Below are positions 33,601 through 46,000 of a stretch of DNA of 64,000 nucleotides, piece by piece. Within the stretch, counting starts at the first letter, position 1. Each line of letters begins with the position of its first letter. The position numbers and the translations under genes are program-made. The DNA is from Hofstenia miamia (taxonomy: Eukaryota > Xenacoelomorpha > Acoela): NCBI GenBank assembly GCA_004352715.1, contig SCFE01000105.1, forward strand, positions 864,709 to 928,708, read 5' to 3'. The notes below the pieces were generated by a model. It ran no database searches and was not told the DNA's origin. It saw only the letters and a program-made list of their open reading frames with translations.

Positions 33601-36600
33601 TGCTTGCCATATCGAATATTATATGTATTTGTAAAGAAACAGATGATGACTTTGTAATCGGAAGTATATTTTAATTTTTTTACTAAAGTTATTTAAAAAT
33701 TTTAAAAATTTTCAAATTTTACGTTGTTTAGACATGTTGTGTTTACAAATGCAAACAGTCATTTAAAGGGAGATGACAAGGTACTCATTTCAATCTGTGC
33801 TTCTGTTTGTCCTAATATTACCATTGTAACCAAAAGTGAACTGATAGCAAAACGAAAGCACTACGATCTTTGTCTAGAAGGAACTTCTAATCGAGATATT
33901 GTTCCTGGAGTGAACTGTGTTGAACTACCATCATATCCAATGTAAGAGATACGCATTGTTTGACATTTAACAATCATTACTATAAATAGGATATCTGTTC
34001 TAAACCGATGTGTCCCTGACACCTTGGTATCATCTATAACAGAAAAAACGAAAGAAACAGCAAATAAATTAACAAACGCAATAGGAGAAAACACATTTCA
34101 GGTATTATTTACAAATGTATATGTATAAATATGTGTAAATAATTTAGACTATTATTGCAGATGTAAGAACATCTTGGAAAGAAATTGTCATTATGGCAAT
34201 CGTTGGATTTGGTAAGTCAAAATATATAATAATTTAACATCAAGGATTCCTGAGATGTCTGAACTATTAACATTTATTCGCGAATTTATCCCGAGTGCAA
34301 GTTAACGATTTGGTTTTCGGTGATGTTTATCGACTTTTATCAGCAGATTTTAATCAAAAATGCAATTATTTTCGTTCACACTGACGATTTTTTATCATCC
34401 GATTTTTTATCGGAAAAAGCGGAGTTGGAATAACGTTCAGACTATCGATTTTTTATCAGATGATAAATTATCATCTTTTGATTGACAGTAAGAAAAACAA
34501 CAACATTTGTTTATGGATTGGTTTGTTTCGGAATGTAAACAATGTTTACATATTTTGAAGTTGAATATTTCAACGACAATAATTTAGGTTTGGAAGTCTG
34601 TTCCCTACTTGAGAAGTAAGCAATTAGTTTCAAGTAGCTATTCGACTAGTTTTAGCACCGTTCAGACTATCGACTTTTATCAGCTGATAAAAAAGCAGAG
34701 AGTGTTCACATTATCGACTTTTATCACCGATTTCTTGACAGATGATAAAAGTTGATAGTGGGAATACACCTTAAAATGCAATTTCTATACAGTTTTCTTA
34801 CCGTTGCATTTTCTCTTGATAACGTATTGAATTTGGACCACTTCCCTTTCAATGTATGTTGGAGATTGTGAAAATGTGAGTTAGGATGTGCATAAATTGG
34901 CTTGCAATACATTTTCTCGCAAAATTTAGTGAAGAAAAAAATTAAATGTGTTAGAATACCTATGCAGCTAATCAAAAATTCAAGAAAAAGTCATATTAGG
35001 CCTAGAAACACATTATTTAAGCTTACCAAGAAAATAAATAGTCGAATAGAGTTTTGTATTTTATCTACTTGCAAAATTTTATCAGTGTCTCAACGTTTCG
35101 GGTATAAAATCTATAATTTATATATATATAAATATCAGTCAGATGTAACCTGATAATTCTAGAGAAACACCGAGGTTTTATGTCATTAAATTTGACAGTT
35201 AATTAAGATATAGATGGAAGCAATTGTATAGACGAATTGAAGCATTAAGATGAAGTAGCCATGAAATACATTTCAAAATCTCTGAGAAAATGCAAAATTT
35301 TGAAAACTAAATGGAAAGGAAGTGTAAGAGATATTTTAAAATTTAAATTGCTACTGCTAGTAATCACACACCTCACGGGGAAGGCAAGGCGGTCACGGAC
35401 CTCGCTTCTATTCACTCACATTCTTTTTATAAATTTTGACAAAGTGCTTTCAATCCAGACTTGAAGTAGTGGTAGCAGGTGTTCTAAAACTAGATTCTAT
35501 ATATTTCAATATATAGCTAGACAATACAATTTTACTACATGTTACTAAAAATATTGTCAATCTAATAAACAATAAAAATTGTTGCTTAATTAGCTGAAAT
35601 AAAACTTAGGAATCTGCGCTATTATAAGCATAATAACTTGATGTAAAATATCAAAACATTTCTAGCAAGAGAAAGATTGCTCTTGTAGAAAAGTACATGT
35701 CGTGGCAATGATTATTCAGGGATTGAAAAATTTCGATGCTTGTCCAGTATTGTCACAAGAGATCCCAATTATTATATTCCAATATTATAGCTAACAGATA
35801 AAAATTGCTCTATTATTTTGTCTGGCAACAAATATAGTAGCAATTTTATTGAGCCTAAAATAATAAATTTGATATTTACCTCTAAATAACAATTTTTACA
35901 TAACGCTTATGTCTCTCTAATATTTATTGACATACATATCAAAATACTAACATAGATTACAGTGGATGGCATCGAGGAGCGAAGCAAGCAAAGACACTAG
36001 TCTGCAAACAATGTCGGATTTAGGATTTCTAGCTCTGTGTTTGGCGGAGGTCAACTTTGAATAATCATTTGCGCACCGACTGATGTATATTTTTGGAATA
36101 AGCAATATATAAAACGTAAATGAAAAAATATAGCTATTTCATAAAAATTTTATTTAACAAAAGTCCTAAACCAGCATGTTGGCAATAGCAATATATGCGG
36201 CAAGGCCGTGGATATTCTACCTTTATGATCTTGGCACGCGTATCTGGATTGGTAAGGATGTAATTCTGCAATACCAAGGTTATAGAGTTCAAATATCCAC
36301 GGCTTTGCCGCATATATTACTACTGTTGCTGGTGGCACAATGCACTACTATATAAGTTTAGTATTGACTCAAGTTTTTTGCAAACAATATTGCAATAGTT
36401 GTTTTAAATTTAAGTCAATAATGATGCAATTTGTATTAATACTCCAGTGAAAATGTATTTTACTTGGACAATACAATCCAATAATCGAAAGATCCTGATT
36501 AACCCGGTTTCAAAATTATATGTGCACTCCACTTAAAATATAAATAAATATATTATTAATATATTTTTCAAATTTTCCAAACCAATTCAATGTCAATCTT

Positions 36601-39600
36601 AACACTAGAATGGTCAAGTAGCCGTTTTCTACTTCTGCAAAATACAAATGCTACTGGCAAACAAAGAATAGCTATTAGACTAATGATATTCATTGGCTTT
36701 TAATATTTTATTATTTACTGCTGATATTCAAAAATACAAAATTAGATTCTTATTAGAAGTTCTATAAATTTTACGTTTAAAATTGTACCTCCTCCAATTG
36801 GCACGAAGTCATTTTCGACTTCTGTAGAATACTAATTGAACTCAATGCAACAACATTTGCTTTCTTGCACCATACTTGTCGTGTAGCGCTGCTCACATTG
36901 TTGTTGTGCGTGTTCAAGTGAAGTAAGTCAATCAATTTTCAGAACCTTTTATCATTGCTACTACGAGTATATATTGTAAATATTACCTTTATTTCCCTCA
37001 TATTTAGCATACTTCCTAGCAAGCCATATGCTATTACACAGCTCAGCAAGCAGCTGATATACTTGCCAATTGCGATACGGATGATGAAAATGGGGATTCA
37101 ATTACAGACCAAAATGCTGATCCACCGCATGTGGAAACCATTAAGGAAGAGCAACCAGATTTGCACTGTGTCGCCTACTGCAGATGTAGGTTGCTAATAT
37201 AATGCCATACCTGGGTGGCGATTCTTGCCCAGGACTGTAGTACTTGATCTTACGGAATCAGTAAAACGCAGAAAGTCTAATGAAACGAAAAATTAGTTTC
37301 ATTAGTGGCAACCATCAGAAATAATCGTTTAGAGCTTTCAAAACGAAAACGACAAATCCAAGGAAAAATCCCTGCTCTGCCCCACCCCACAGACTTTGTG
37401 TCCTGCCCCATTTACACCTTCTGACATCTGCCCCATATTGCCCAACGCCTTATATTTTCACGCCCGAAAGTGTCCCACTCAAAAACTTCTGCTCCAAAAA
37501 CTACTTGCGATATATTACGATATATTATTACCCCACATTTGTTGTATTGAAATTTTCATAGCACTACACCACACCAGCTAAATATTTTGAATCCTTGCTG
37601 ACGAGAAGATACAGAATTATTTTTTGAAATGCCATCTCTACTATTTGCTACCCATAGGAATTTAGTAACAAACGTGATGACAATCCATATTAAAAACATT
37701 AGTTTTAGCAAAATATAATTTAATTGTAACTCTATAAAGCTAATATTTCATGCAATATATTTATGCAAGGTTAATTGCATAACTTCCAGTGTAATTGCGA
37801 AACCTATTGATGGCAAATCAGATACAATAGATCTTCATGGTATTATTGAATAGAATCAAATTTCACCAAAAGTTAGAAATGCATGATAATTGATTTTTTT
37901 ATAATGCGACAAAATTTTATCAAGCAGAGAACTTTAATTTAAGAAAATTACTTTTACATTCTCAAAGAATTGGCAATTTTTTGGTTCAATTTTCTCAACT
38001 CAAGAGTGTTCTTGCTCCAGTTTTGCCCCATGTGTACCCACTTTGGAACAATTCTACATCATGCCCGCCCGAACTGCCCTGCCTCACCCTGCCCCATGGG
38101 TTGACCGTCCCCATTTCCATCTCTGATTTGTATGGCAGCCAATTCTTTTACAACGATGCTACTCAATGCATATTTGTATGTTGCCAGGCCAAGAAGAATA
38201 AATGTGCGAGTTTGATGTCTGCCGTGCAAATATTGGCAGAAATTTCTGTGTCGAGCAAAAAGAAACCAGAAGTCATTGAATTTTACAATGCAAACAAAGT
38301 GAAAGTGAATGTATTTGACCAAATGGCGAGGCATTACTCATGTCACAGTGCTACTCGATGATGGCCATTAGCTGTAGAGGCAAATATGATCGATATTGCA
38401 ACAATCAATGCGCATGTTATATACAAAAGTTCAACCAACACATCAATCATCCGGAAATCCTTTATCCTGCATCTGGTAGAGGAACTTATTGGTGAGGAAT
38501 CAACTGCATCCACAGTTGACCGAAAACGTCGCAAATGTCACAGTGCAAGCTGTAATATCATGACAATTAATTCATCTCTAAATTGTTGAAATCAAACGTG
38601 CAGTTGCTGTCAAGGGTGAAATCGAAGTTTAGCTTTGTTTTCTGTAGAAATTGTTGAACATTTTCAGTGTACTATAAATGCTTTTTTTTGATGCTTGTTA
38701 GTTACATTTTCTCTCCTTAGTTCCATTTAGATGTTCGTTTATTGTGAAAAGTGATATCCACTTCCATTGGAGTCGAAATGACTTCTTGGCAATTCTAGGG
38801 GTATTACTCGCAATTCTAGTGTTAATTGCATAGGTCCATGTGTTGTGAATGATCAACATCAAGACATATTGAGGCACTTCGAATTGGCATTGAGAATAAC
38901 ACAATTTTAGCAATAATTTAAACAATTTTCATTCTTCCCAAAATAATTGATATAATACTTAAAAATTTTTTAAATATATTTATTGCAATAACTATTGAAT
39001 AAATTACATCCTTAAGATTTGAATACAGGACAATGAATATTGAGCTTAGAGTTCAGCTTTTTGTTGGAAGGAATAATGGAGAAACACTAGACTTTCATTT
39101 GTATGCCTGTTTAATTTGGAAGGCAAATGTAACAACTACTAAACAGAAATGATTTAAATAAATCTTAGTGCGACGGATTCCTTTGCAAATGATGCACCCG
39201 GAATCACATATAGTTTGACGTAGTCCCAGAGGCGCACCCAGAGGGGGGGGGGAACTGGGGGAACGTTCCCCCCTCAACAGAGCACAGATACTTCCATTCC
39301 TCATGAAATGTATGCTGATATGATAACCTAGTACATATATATTAAGCATTGCTTCAAATCTATGTGCAGGGGTAAGCAATGATTAATTGATATTGCAATT
39401 ATTACAATAATTGGAAATCGATTAATCTATTGAATACTTTAGAAGAAGAAAAATTACCAATAATTTACAATTATTTAGGTTCACTAAGAACGTTCTCACA
39501 AGCATTAATGGATGAAAATCTTGGTGAAACATAATAAAGTCCCAATTCGAAAATCATTATTGTCCTGCCTAGTAAATTAATACAGTATTGGCTATTGCAT

Positions 39601-42600
39601 GTGTAGTTTGATGACCACAATATACATTAGGCTTCCACTACCAAATACATTTTTTATATATTGAAGGCATAATATTAACCCTATTGCGCACCATTGCTAT
39701 CTTTCTGCCACACACCTCATATTGTGATGTCAAACCTAGAGATATTAAACAATGATCACAGCTTATACATAAGGTATCTATGCAGAACAAAATTTGTTAT
39801 GTTTTTTCTTTTAAAAAAGTTTTTATGTGTTATGCTTGGTTCTTATGCTATGATTTCTTATCTATTATTTTCATTTCAATTATTGCCAAAAGCGAAACTA
39901 GCAAGGAGAAATATAGCAATTTTGAATGAAATTTTTATTAAATTATATTTTGCAAAATGTGAAAATAATTTGGACACGGTTTCTGTATTTTTTACCTGTA
40001 GTGAAATATGGTGAATTACATAGCAATGCTAAAAAAACAATAGAGAAATAATGTATTAAATTCAAATTATGGCAAGTTACAAAATTTAATAAAGGTAATT
40101 TTTTGGACGCACAGTATTAATACGGCATAATCCTCAGTCCTGGTCTCTCTTCTGCTAACAGGAGTTGAAGTCGGAGCCGCGGTGGGCTGGGGCTCGACCG
40201 AGTTATTGGAAAAAAGGGGCTGAAATTGAAAAAAATAAACTATTACACAACAATTGTAGTGAATATTATACAATTTCTTAAACAACGTTTTGAAATTGTA
40301 CATCAGTATTATCTATTTTGAAAAATTCAATCCAGAATTTTCAACTTCAGTGAGCACAATTTCTTAAAAGTTGAGTTGGGCATGATTCAAGCCTGCAAGA
40401 ATTAGGCCTAAGTTTTTGGTTGGAATAACTAAGAAATAAAAAAGTAAGAAATTTTTAAAGATCATCCTACCACAAAAAATGGAAATTTTTCCTATTGAGA
40501 TTAGGATCAGTTAACAGGACAACAGTCTGTTTTCGAAATCATCCTCATCTACTGAACCACGGAGCAGATATGTTTGTTAGTCAATCTTAGTAATGGTTGA
40601 ATAGGGGTAGGGAAAAATAATTCAGTTTTAGTTATTGTTAACAAACATTCATAGTATACCGGTTACGTTTGCTATTTTGAAATTTAATTATAAAAATGGC
40701 ATAAGAAAGTAGATATATGAAATAGTAAACCCTTGTTCAGAAAATCTGAATTAGTCAGTGGTATAACAGTGAACGGAGTGGGCTTGCTTCGTGCATCTCG
40801 AAATACTTTGACCCAATCTGATGGTAGGTCTACATCAGCCTTACAATTTACTGCATTTTCTTCGAATAAACGATAAATGAATCGTTGTGTCAATGAACTT
40901 TTCATAATTGTCTAAACCTTTCTTCTAACTTTTTCTTTTAACGTTGGACAAAACATGTTTTTTTATTTTAAGTACATGAATCATATTTTATCTATTGTAA
41001 CATTTTTTTATTTCTGTACTAAAATTTTTGGAAAACCCGGTATAAACTAGTTTGCATGTAAGAATATCTATGAAAACATGAAAATATATGAAAAATATAT
41101 ATATATATATATATATGAAACCAAAAGGGAAAAACCGGCAATGTCACCACATATTCTAAATGGAGAAATTCAATGTTTAAGATTTGCGACCTCACAGCTA
41201 GCCTCAATTACCATCAATTGTAACAAAAATTTTTCCCCATGTACTAATACATCTTACAAATCTTTTAGCAGTGGTAGTTATAGAATTTATGCAGCATGGG
41301 TTAGTGAGTGCTTGGTAAACTGCTCATATATCATATTTGGACATCACCTGTTATTCCATTGAATAGTAACAAGGCCGATTATTATAAATATTTTGTTTAT
41401 TTTTCTAACAAAAAATGCCACATATAATGTAATATTGTGTATATAACACAGATTAACAAGATTCAGTGTCACTTTAAACCAAAAATTCTTCCTCCCCATC
41501 ATCCTCTTCCTCCACAAAAACATCANACTAAGAACGTTCTCACAAGCATTAATGGATGAAAATCTTCGTGAAACATAATAAAGTCCCAATTCGAAAATCA
41601 TTATTGTCCTGCCTAGTAAATTAATACAGTATTGGCTATTGCATGTGTACAGCACAGTTCGATGACCAAAATATACATTATGCTTCCACTACCGAATTCA
41701 CTTTTTTATATATTGAAGGCATAACATTAATCCTATTTCGCACTTTTGCTATCTTTCTGTCACACACCTCATATTGCGATGTCAAACCTAGAGATATTAA
41801 ACAATGATCACAGCTTATACATAAGGTATCTATGCAGAACCAAATTTGCTTTTAGTAATTACGATTTCTGGCAACATTTAACTTATATTTTTCTTCGTAC
41901 TAACAGAAGTATGAAGCACTCGTTATTTTGTTTGTTATCTCACAATGATGTTTTTTCTTTTAAAAAAGTTTTTATGTGTTATGCTTGGTTTTTATGCTAT
42001 GATTTCTTATCTATTATTTTCATTCCAATTATTGCCAAAAGCGAAACTAGCAATGAGAAATATAGCAATTTTGAATGAAATTTTCTATTAAATTATATTT
42101 TGCAAAATGTGAAAATAATTTGGACACGGTTTCTGTATTTTTTACCTGTAGTGAAATATGGTGAATTACATAGCAATGCTAAAAAAACAATAGAGAAATA
42201 ATGTATTAAATTCAAATTATGGCAAGTTAAAAATGTAACTAAAGGTATTTTATGGACGCACAGTATTACTACGGCATAATCCTCAGTCCTGCTCTCTTTT
42301 CTGCTAACAGGAGTTGAAGTCGGAGCCGCGGTGGGCTGGGGCTCGACTGAATTATTGGAAAAATGGGGCTGAAATTGAAAAACATAAACTATTGCACAAC
42401 AGTTGTAGTGAATATTATACAATTTCTTAAACAAAGTTTTGAAATTGTATATCAGTATTATCTATTCTTGAAAAATTCAATCTAGAATTTTCAACTTCAG
42501 TGAGCACATTTTCTTAAAAGTTTAGTTGGGCATGATTCAAGGATGCAAGAAAGTAAGAATTTTTTAAAGATCATCCTACCACAAAAAATGGAAATTTTTC

Positions 42601-43013
42601 CTATTGAAATTAGGATCAGTTAACAGGACAACAGTCTGTGTTCGAAATCATCCTCACCTACTGAACCACGGAGCAGATATGTGTGTTAGCCAATGTTAGT
42701 AATGGTTGAATAGGGGTAGGGAAAAATAATTCAGTTTTTGTAATTTTTTGTAAACATTCATAGTATGCTGGTTACGTTTGCTATGTCGAAATTTAATTAT
42801 AAAAATGACATTTAAAAGTAGATATATGAAATAGTAAACCTTAAATTGAATAGTTGAATTTCGTTAATATCAACCTTTCTGTTTTGGGTAGGATGTCAAA
42901 AAGTGTATACTATTTAATTTCCCTGACAATGCTTTTTCCATTTTTGTAGTGAAAATCTTCAGAATAATGAATTTATAAACTACTTTGCATTTAAGAATAT
43001 CTATGAAAATATG

Positions 43014-43051
<38 letters not shown>

Positions 43052-46000
43052 CTAAAGAATAGTTCCCCTCCTCAGAAAAAAAGCTGGGTGCGCCCCTGCG
43101 TAGTCCATAGTCTTTGTTTGATGTAAATTATAATTATATGTACCATATTGTTTTCTTGAAATCTTCTAGAACTACTTTCCTTCAATTCTTAACAAAAGAA
43201 ATAGAAATATGTTTTTACTTTAATTGAGGAGTCACAGCTGTCCTAAATTTATTATGTTATTCTGCGTTTGCTCGAGTGCAAATGTATATATTTAACAAAG
43301 GTTATATGCATAAATATCAAATAATACTTACTGATGGCACAGATGGGCAGGAACTGTTACAATAATTAATGCACACACAAATTCAGAATGCACGTTTTGT
43401 ATTAAAAAGTATTTCAGTCAATTATAAATATTAAACGAGAAATCTTTGATTAACTATGCAAAGCGTACTCAATAGCTATAAAAACTGAAATTTTGAAATT
43501 GTATGGGATTGCATTTAAATTCGATCGGTTATAAATCACACCTCTTTAGAATCCCAAAAGATGTAAGCTTGCCGTTGTGTGAGTTTTTTCACACAACAAT
43601 TAACACAGCACTACAGCAAAAGACTGTTGTGTCACGCAACACAACCGAATAATCAATTTCCCAATACTTACAATTTGGGTAATATATATTGTGAGCATTA
43701 ATATTAAACATTTATATATGCATAACGGAATTTAATATACAGGGTGATTTTTAATTATTGAAAATTGATTTCAGGATTTGTGATATTAAAATGGGCAGGC
43801 CAATCTCAGGAATTTTTGCATTTAGATTTTTTTCGTTGGGGATACCTGAAGGGAAGAGTTCACCGTCAAAAGCCGACCAACTCAAGCAGCTATCCAAACA
43901 GAAATTCACTAAATTGGACCACATCTTATCAGTGCAGTAATGAGCATTTTCCAAGTTCGGATCAATACTTGTTTACTTTTAGAGGGAGGGGATACATGAA
44001 AAATTTTGTATTTAAAAACAACTAAATATAAATAGTATTTTTCAACATTTTTTAATGCTTTTTTCAGTAAAATGCATCCAATAAATAGGAAGCTTTTAAA
44101 GATTTTATGGGTCGCCAAATTAAAAATCACTCTGTATAAGAGAGTGTGTATGACTTGAATTCGTAAGATATCCTCTAAAACAACTTGTCTTCTAAAAATG
44201 TCACGGTATCAATATTAAGAAAGAAAAGTATTTTAATACATTTAGAACTGCATAATTCCATAGTACAGCTAAATACGTAGTAATTATAGTTGTAATGCTC
44301 CTATAGCTAGGATTGCTTATGACCTTGTCTAATTCGCTGAGATATGAAACAATTTATCACACCAGCAAGACGACCTTTAATAATTATATTAAAGGTTGTC
44401 TTGTACACCAGTTTCACTTAGATAAACTTTTATTTATGAAAAAATATAAATGAGAATATATACGAAAATTTTATCCAGTAAATTTGAATGAAAATAATCA
44501 GCAATGATTCGAAAAAAAGAATCATCATCTTCCTCTTCCTCCTCATTAACACTAACAAAATTTCCATTTTTTTTACAACCAAAAGTAAGTACTAATATTA
44601 CTGCCTAAACCTTACAGTAACACAGGTGAGAAGACTAAATGATTTTAAAACTGAGAAATATAAGTAGACTTCGGTTGAAGCCCAGCCGTTGCAACCCCAC
44701 AAATGCCAAGTTCAGTGAGTTGAGAAAGAATGAGACCTACATGTCTGCTAATGCTGTATTAGTGAAGAGATATTCAACCCTTAACATTATAGTGTAACCA
44801 CATGGTTTCATTCTTCATGACATTTTCAAACATTTTTCACTGAGGCAAGTTCCCTTGTCCTGATAAAAAAGCATTCAAATTCTTCCTAGAATTTTTTTTT
44901 GTAGATAGATCACCAATGTTCATTTCAGATATGTGTGTTTACCAAAAGAGCACCTCCATGTGTCAGGACCTGGGACAGCTTTATAACGGCAATGAAATAA
45001 AATTAACTAGGTTGATATATTTTGTAACAATAGAACAGCTAAAACCAAAAAGTGCAATGTTTGCTACTTTTTGAATTTGTGTTCAAATTCAAACCTATCT
45101 AAAAATTTTATGTTAACTCAAATATTTTTACAAAAATTCAGGAAAATGTAATTTTTTCAAGCATATTGTAAGATCACGGATTCATATTAAAAACCTAAAT
45201 AATGGTATTATATTTTCTTCATTACATTGCATAAATAAAAATAACAGTGTTCTTAGTAAATTTGAAAATAAAAAACATAATTTATTGATCTGATGTATTT
45301 TGGATAAAGGCAACATTTTTAATTTTGAATGACTGAACTATTATTTATGTATATATAAGGCTGGCAAAACATAGCTATACCAGCAGTCTATTTACTATTT
45401 TATCATACCCACAGCTAACAGGCCATCTGCTCCTCGAAATTTGCGTACTCGCATGCATTCTGCAAAATTTTAATCATATAAGATATCCAAAAACCCGCTA
45501 GCCATAAAGTTTAATGTCTTAATCGCACGAACCCAACAATATTAGAATGTGGTAGAATGAAAACAGATGATTTTTAGAGATTTAACCCCACTCGGTACCC
45601 TTTAATGTAACTGGATACTTAGAAATTATGCATTACCTGCTCTAAACCAGCAGAAGGGTGTGACATTTAGGACTATTAAGGATAGTTAGATGCTAAAATT
45701 TATTAAAAATCTAATTATATCTTGTTCACATGTTTAAATACATTAATCGAAATCAGCAATTATTTAGTCTATTCCAGTTTAACAAAAGAACAAACAAATG
45801 CATCAATAATGTAAAAATAAAAAGTAAATTTTGGAAAGGAGAATATACTAAAGATGTCTGTAATCTTTGGAACAAGTTAGATTCAAATCTTCGCAATGAA
45901 TCAAATTTAAGAACTTTTAAAAAAATACTTAAAGAAAACCTGCTTGCAAACCAATTTATTTTGGATATTCAAAACTCATAATGTCTTGCGAAAGTACTAA

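Larger units (their letters stand above)
36603..38821 (+). mobile_element. piggyBac transposon, decayed, TTAA on both sides
   Basis: Ends CACTAGAATGG and GCAATTCTAGTG are inverted and lie directly next to TTAA (36599-36602 and 38822-38825), the piggyBac target. Subterminal repeats of GAAGTCATTTTCGACTTCTG type occur at 36613-36643, at 36805-36832 and near the right end. The N-terminal transposase piece (about 37021-37200) reads DENGDSITDQNADPPHVETI. The C-terminal piece (about 38130-38590) reads KKPEVIEFYNANKVKVNVFD, then DIATINAHVIYKSS and a cysteine-bearing end (KRRKCHSASC). The middle, with the catalytic aspartates, is missing. Confidence 0.8.
39227..43098. mobile_element. hAT-like transposon 'GAGGCGCACCCAG', copy B
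   Basis: Ends CAGAGGCGCACCCAGAGGGG and GCTGGGTGCGCCCCTG, inverted. Flanked by a perfect 8-bp duplication, CGTAGTCC (39219-39226 and 43099-43106). The interior is present twice: 39478-41525 and 41527 onwards, joined at a single N (41526) and diverged by small indels. So the assembly may have fused two haplotypes or two copies. (TA)n runs lie at about 41095 and 43017. It sits in the transporter intron, 3' of the piggyBac element. Confidence 0.8.

Noticed and set aside
41746-42078. ORF of 110 aa in the hAT-like element, also seen at 39694
   Set aside because: The frame differs between the copies by indels, unlike the minus-strand segment, so it is not under coding constraint.
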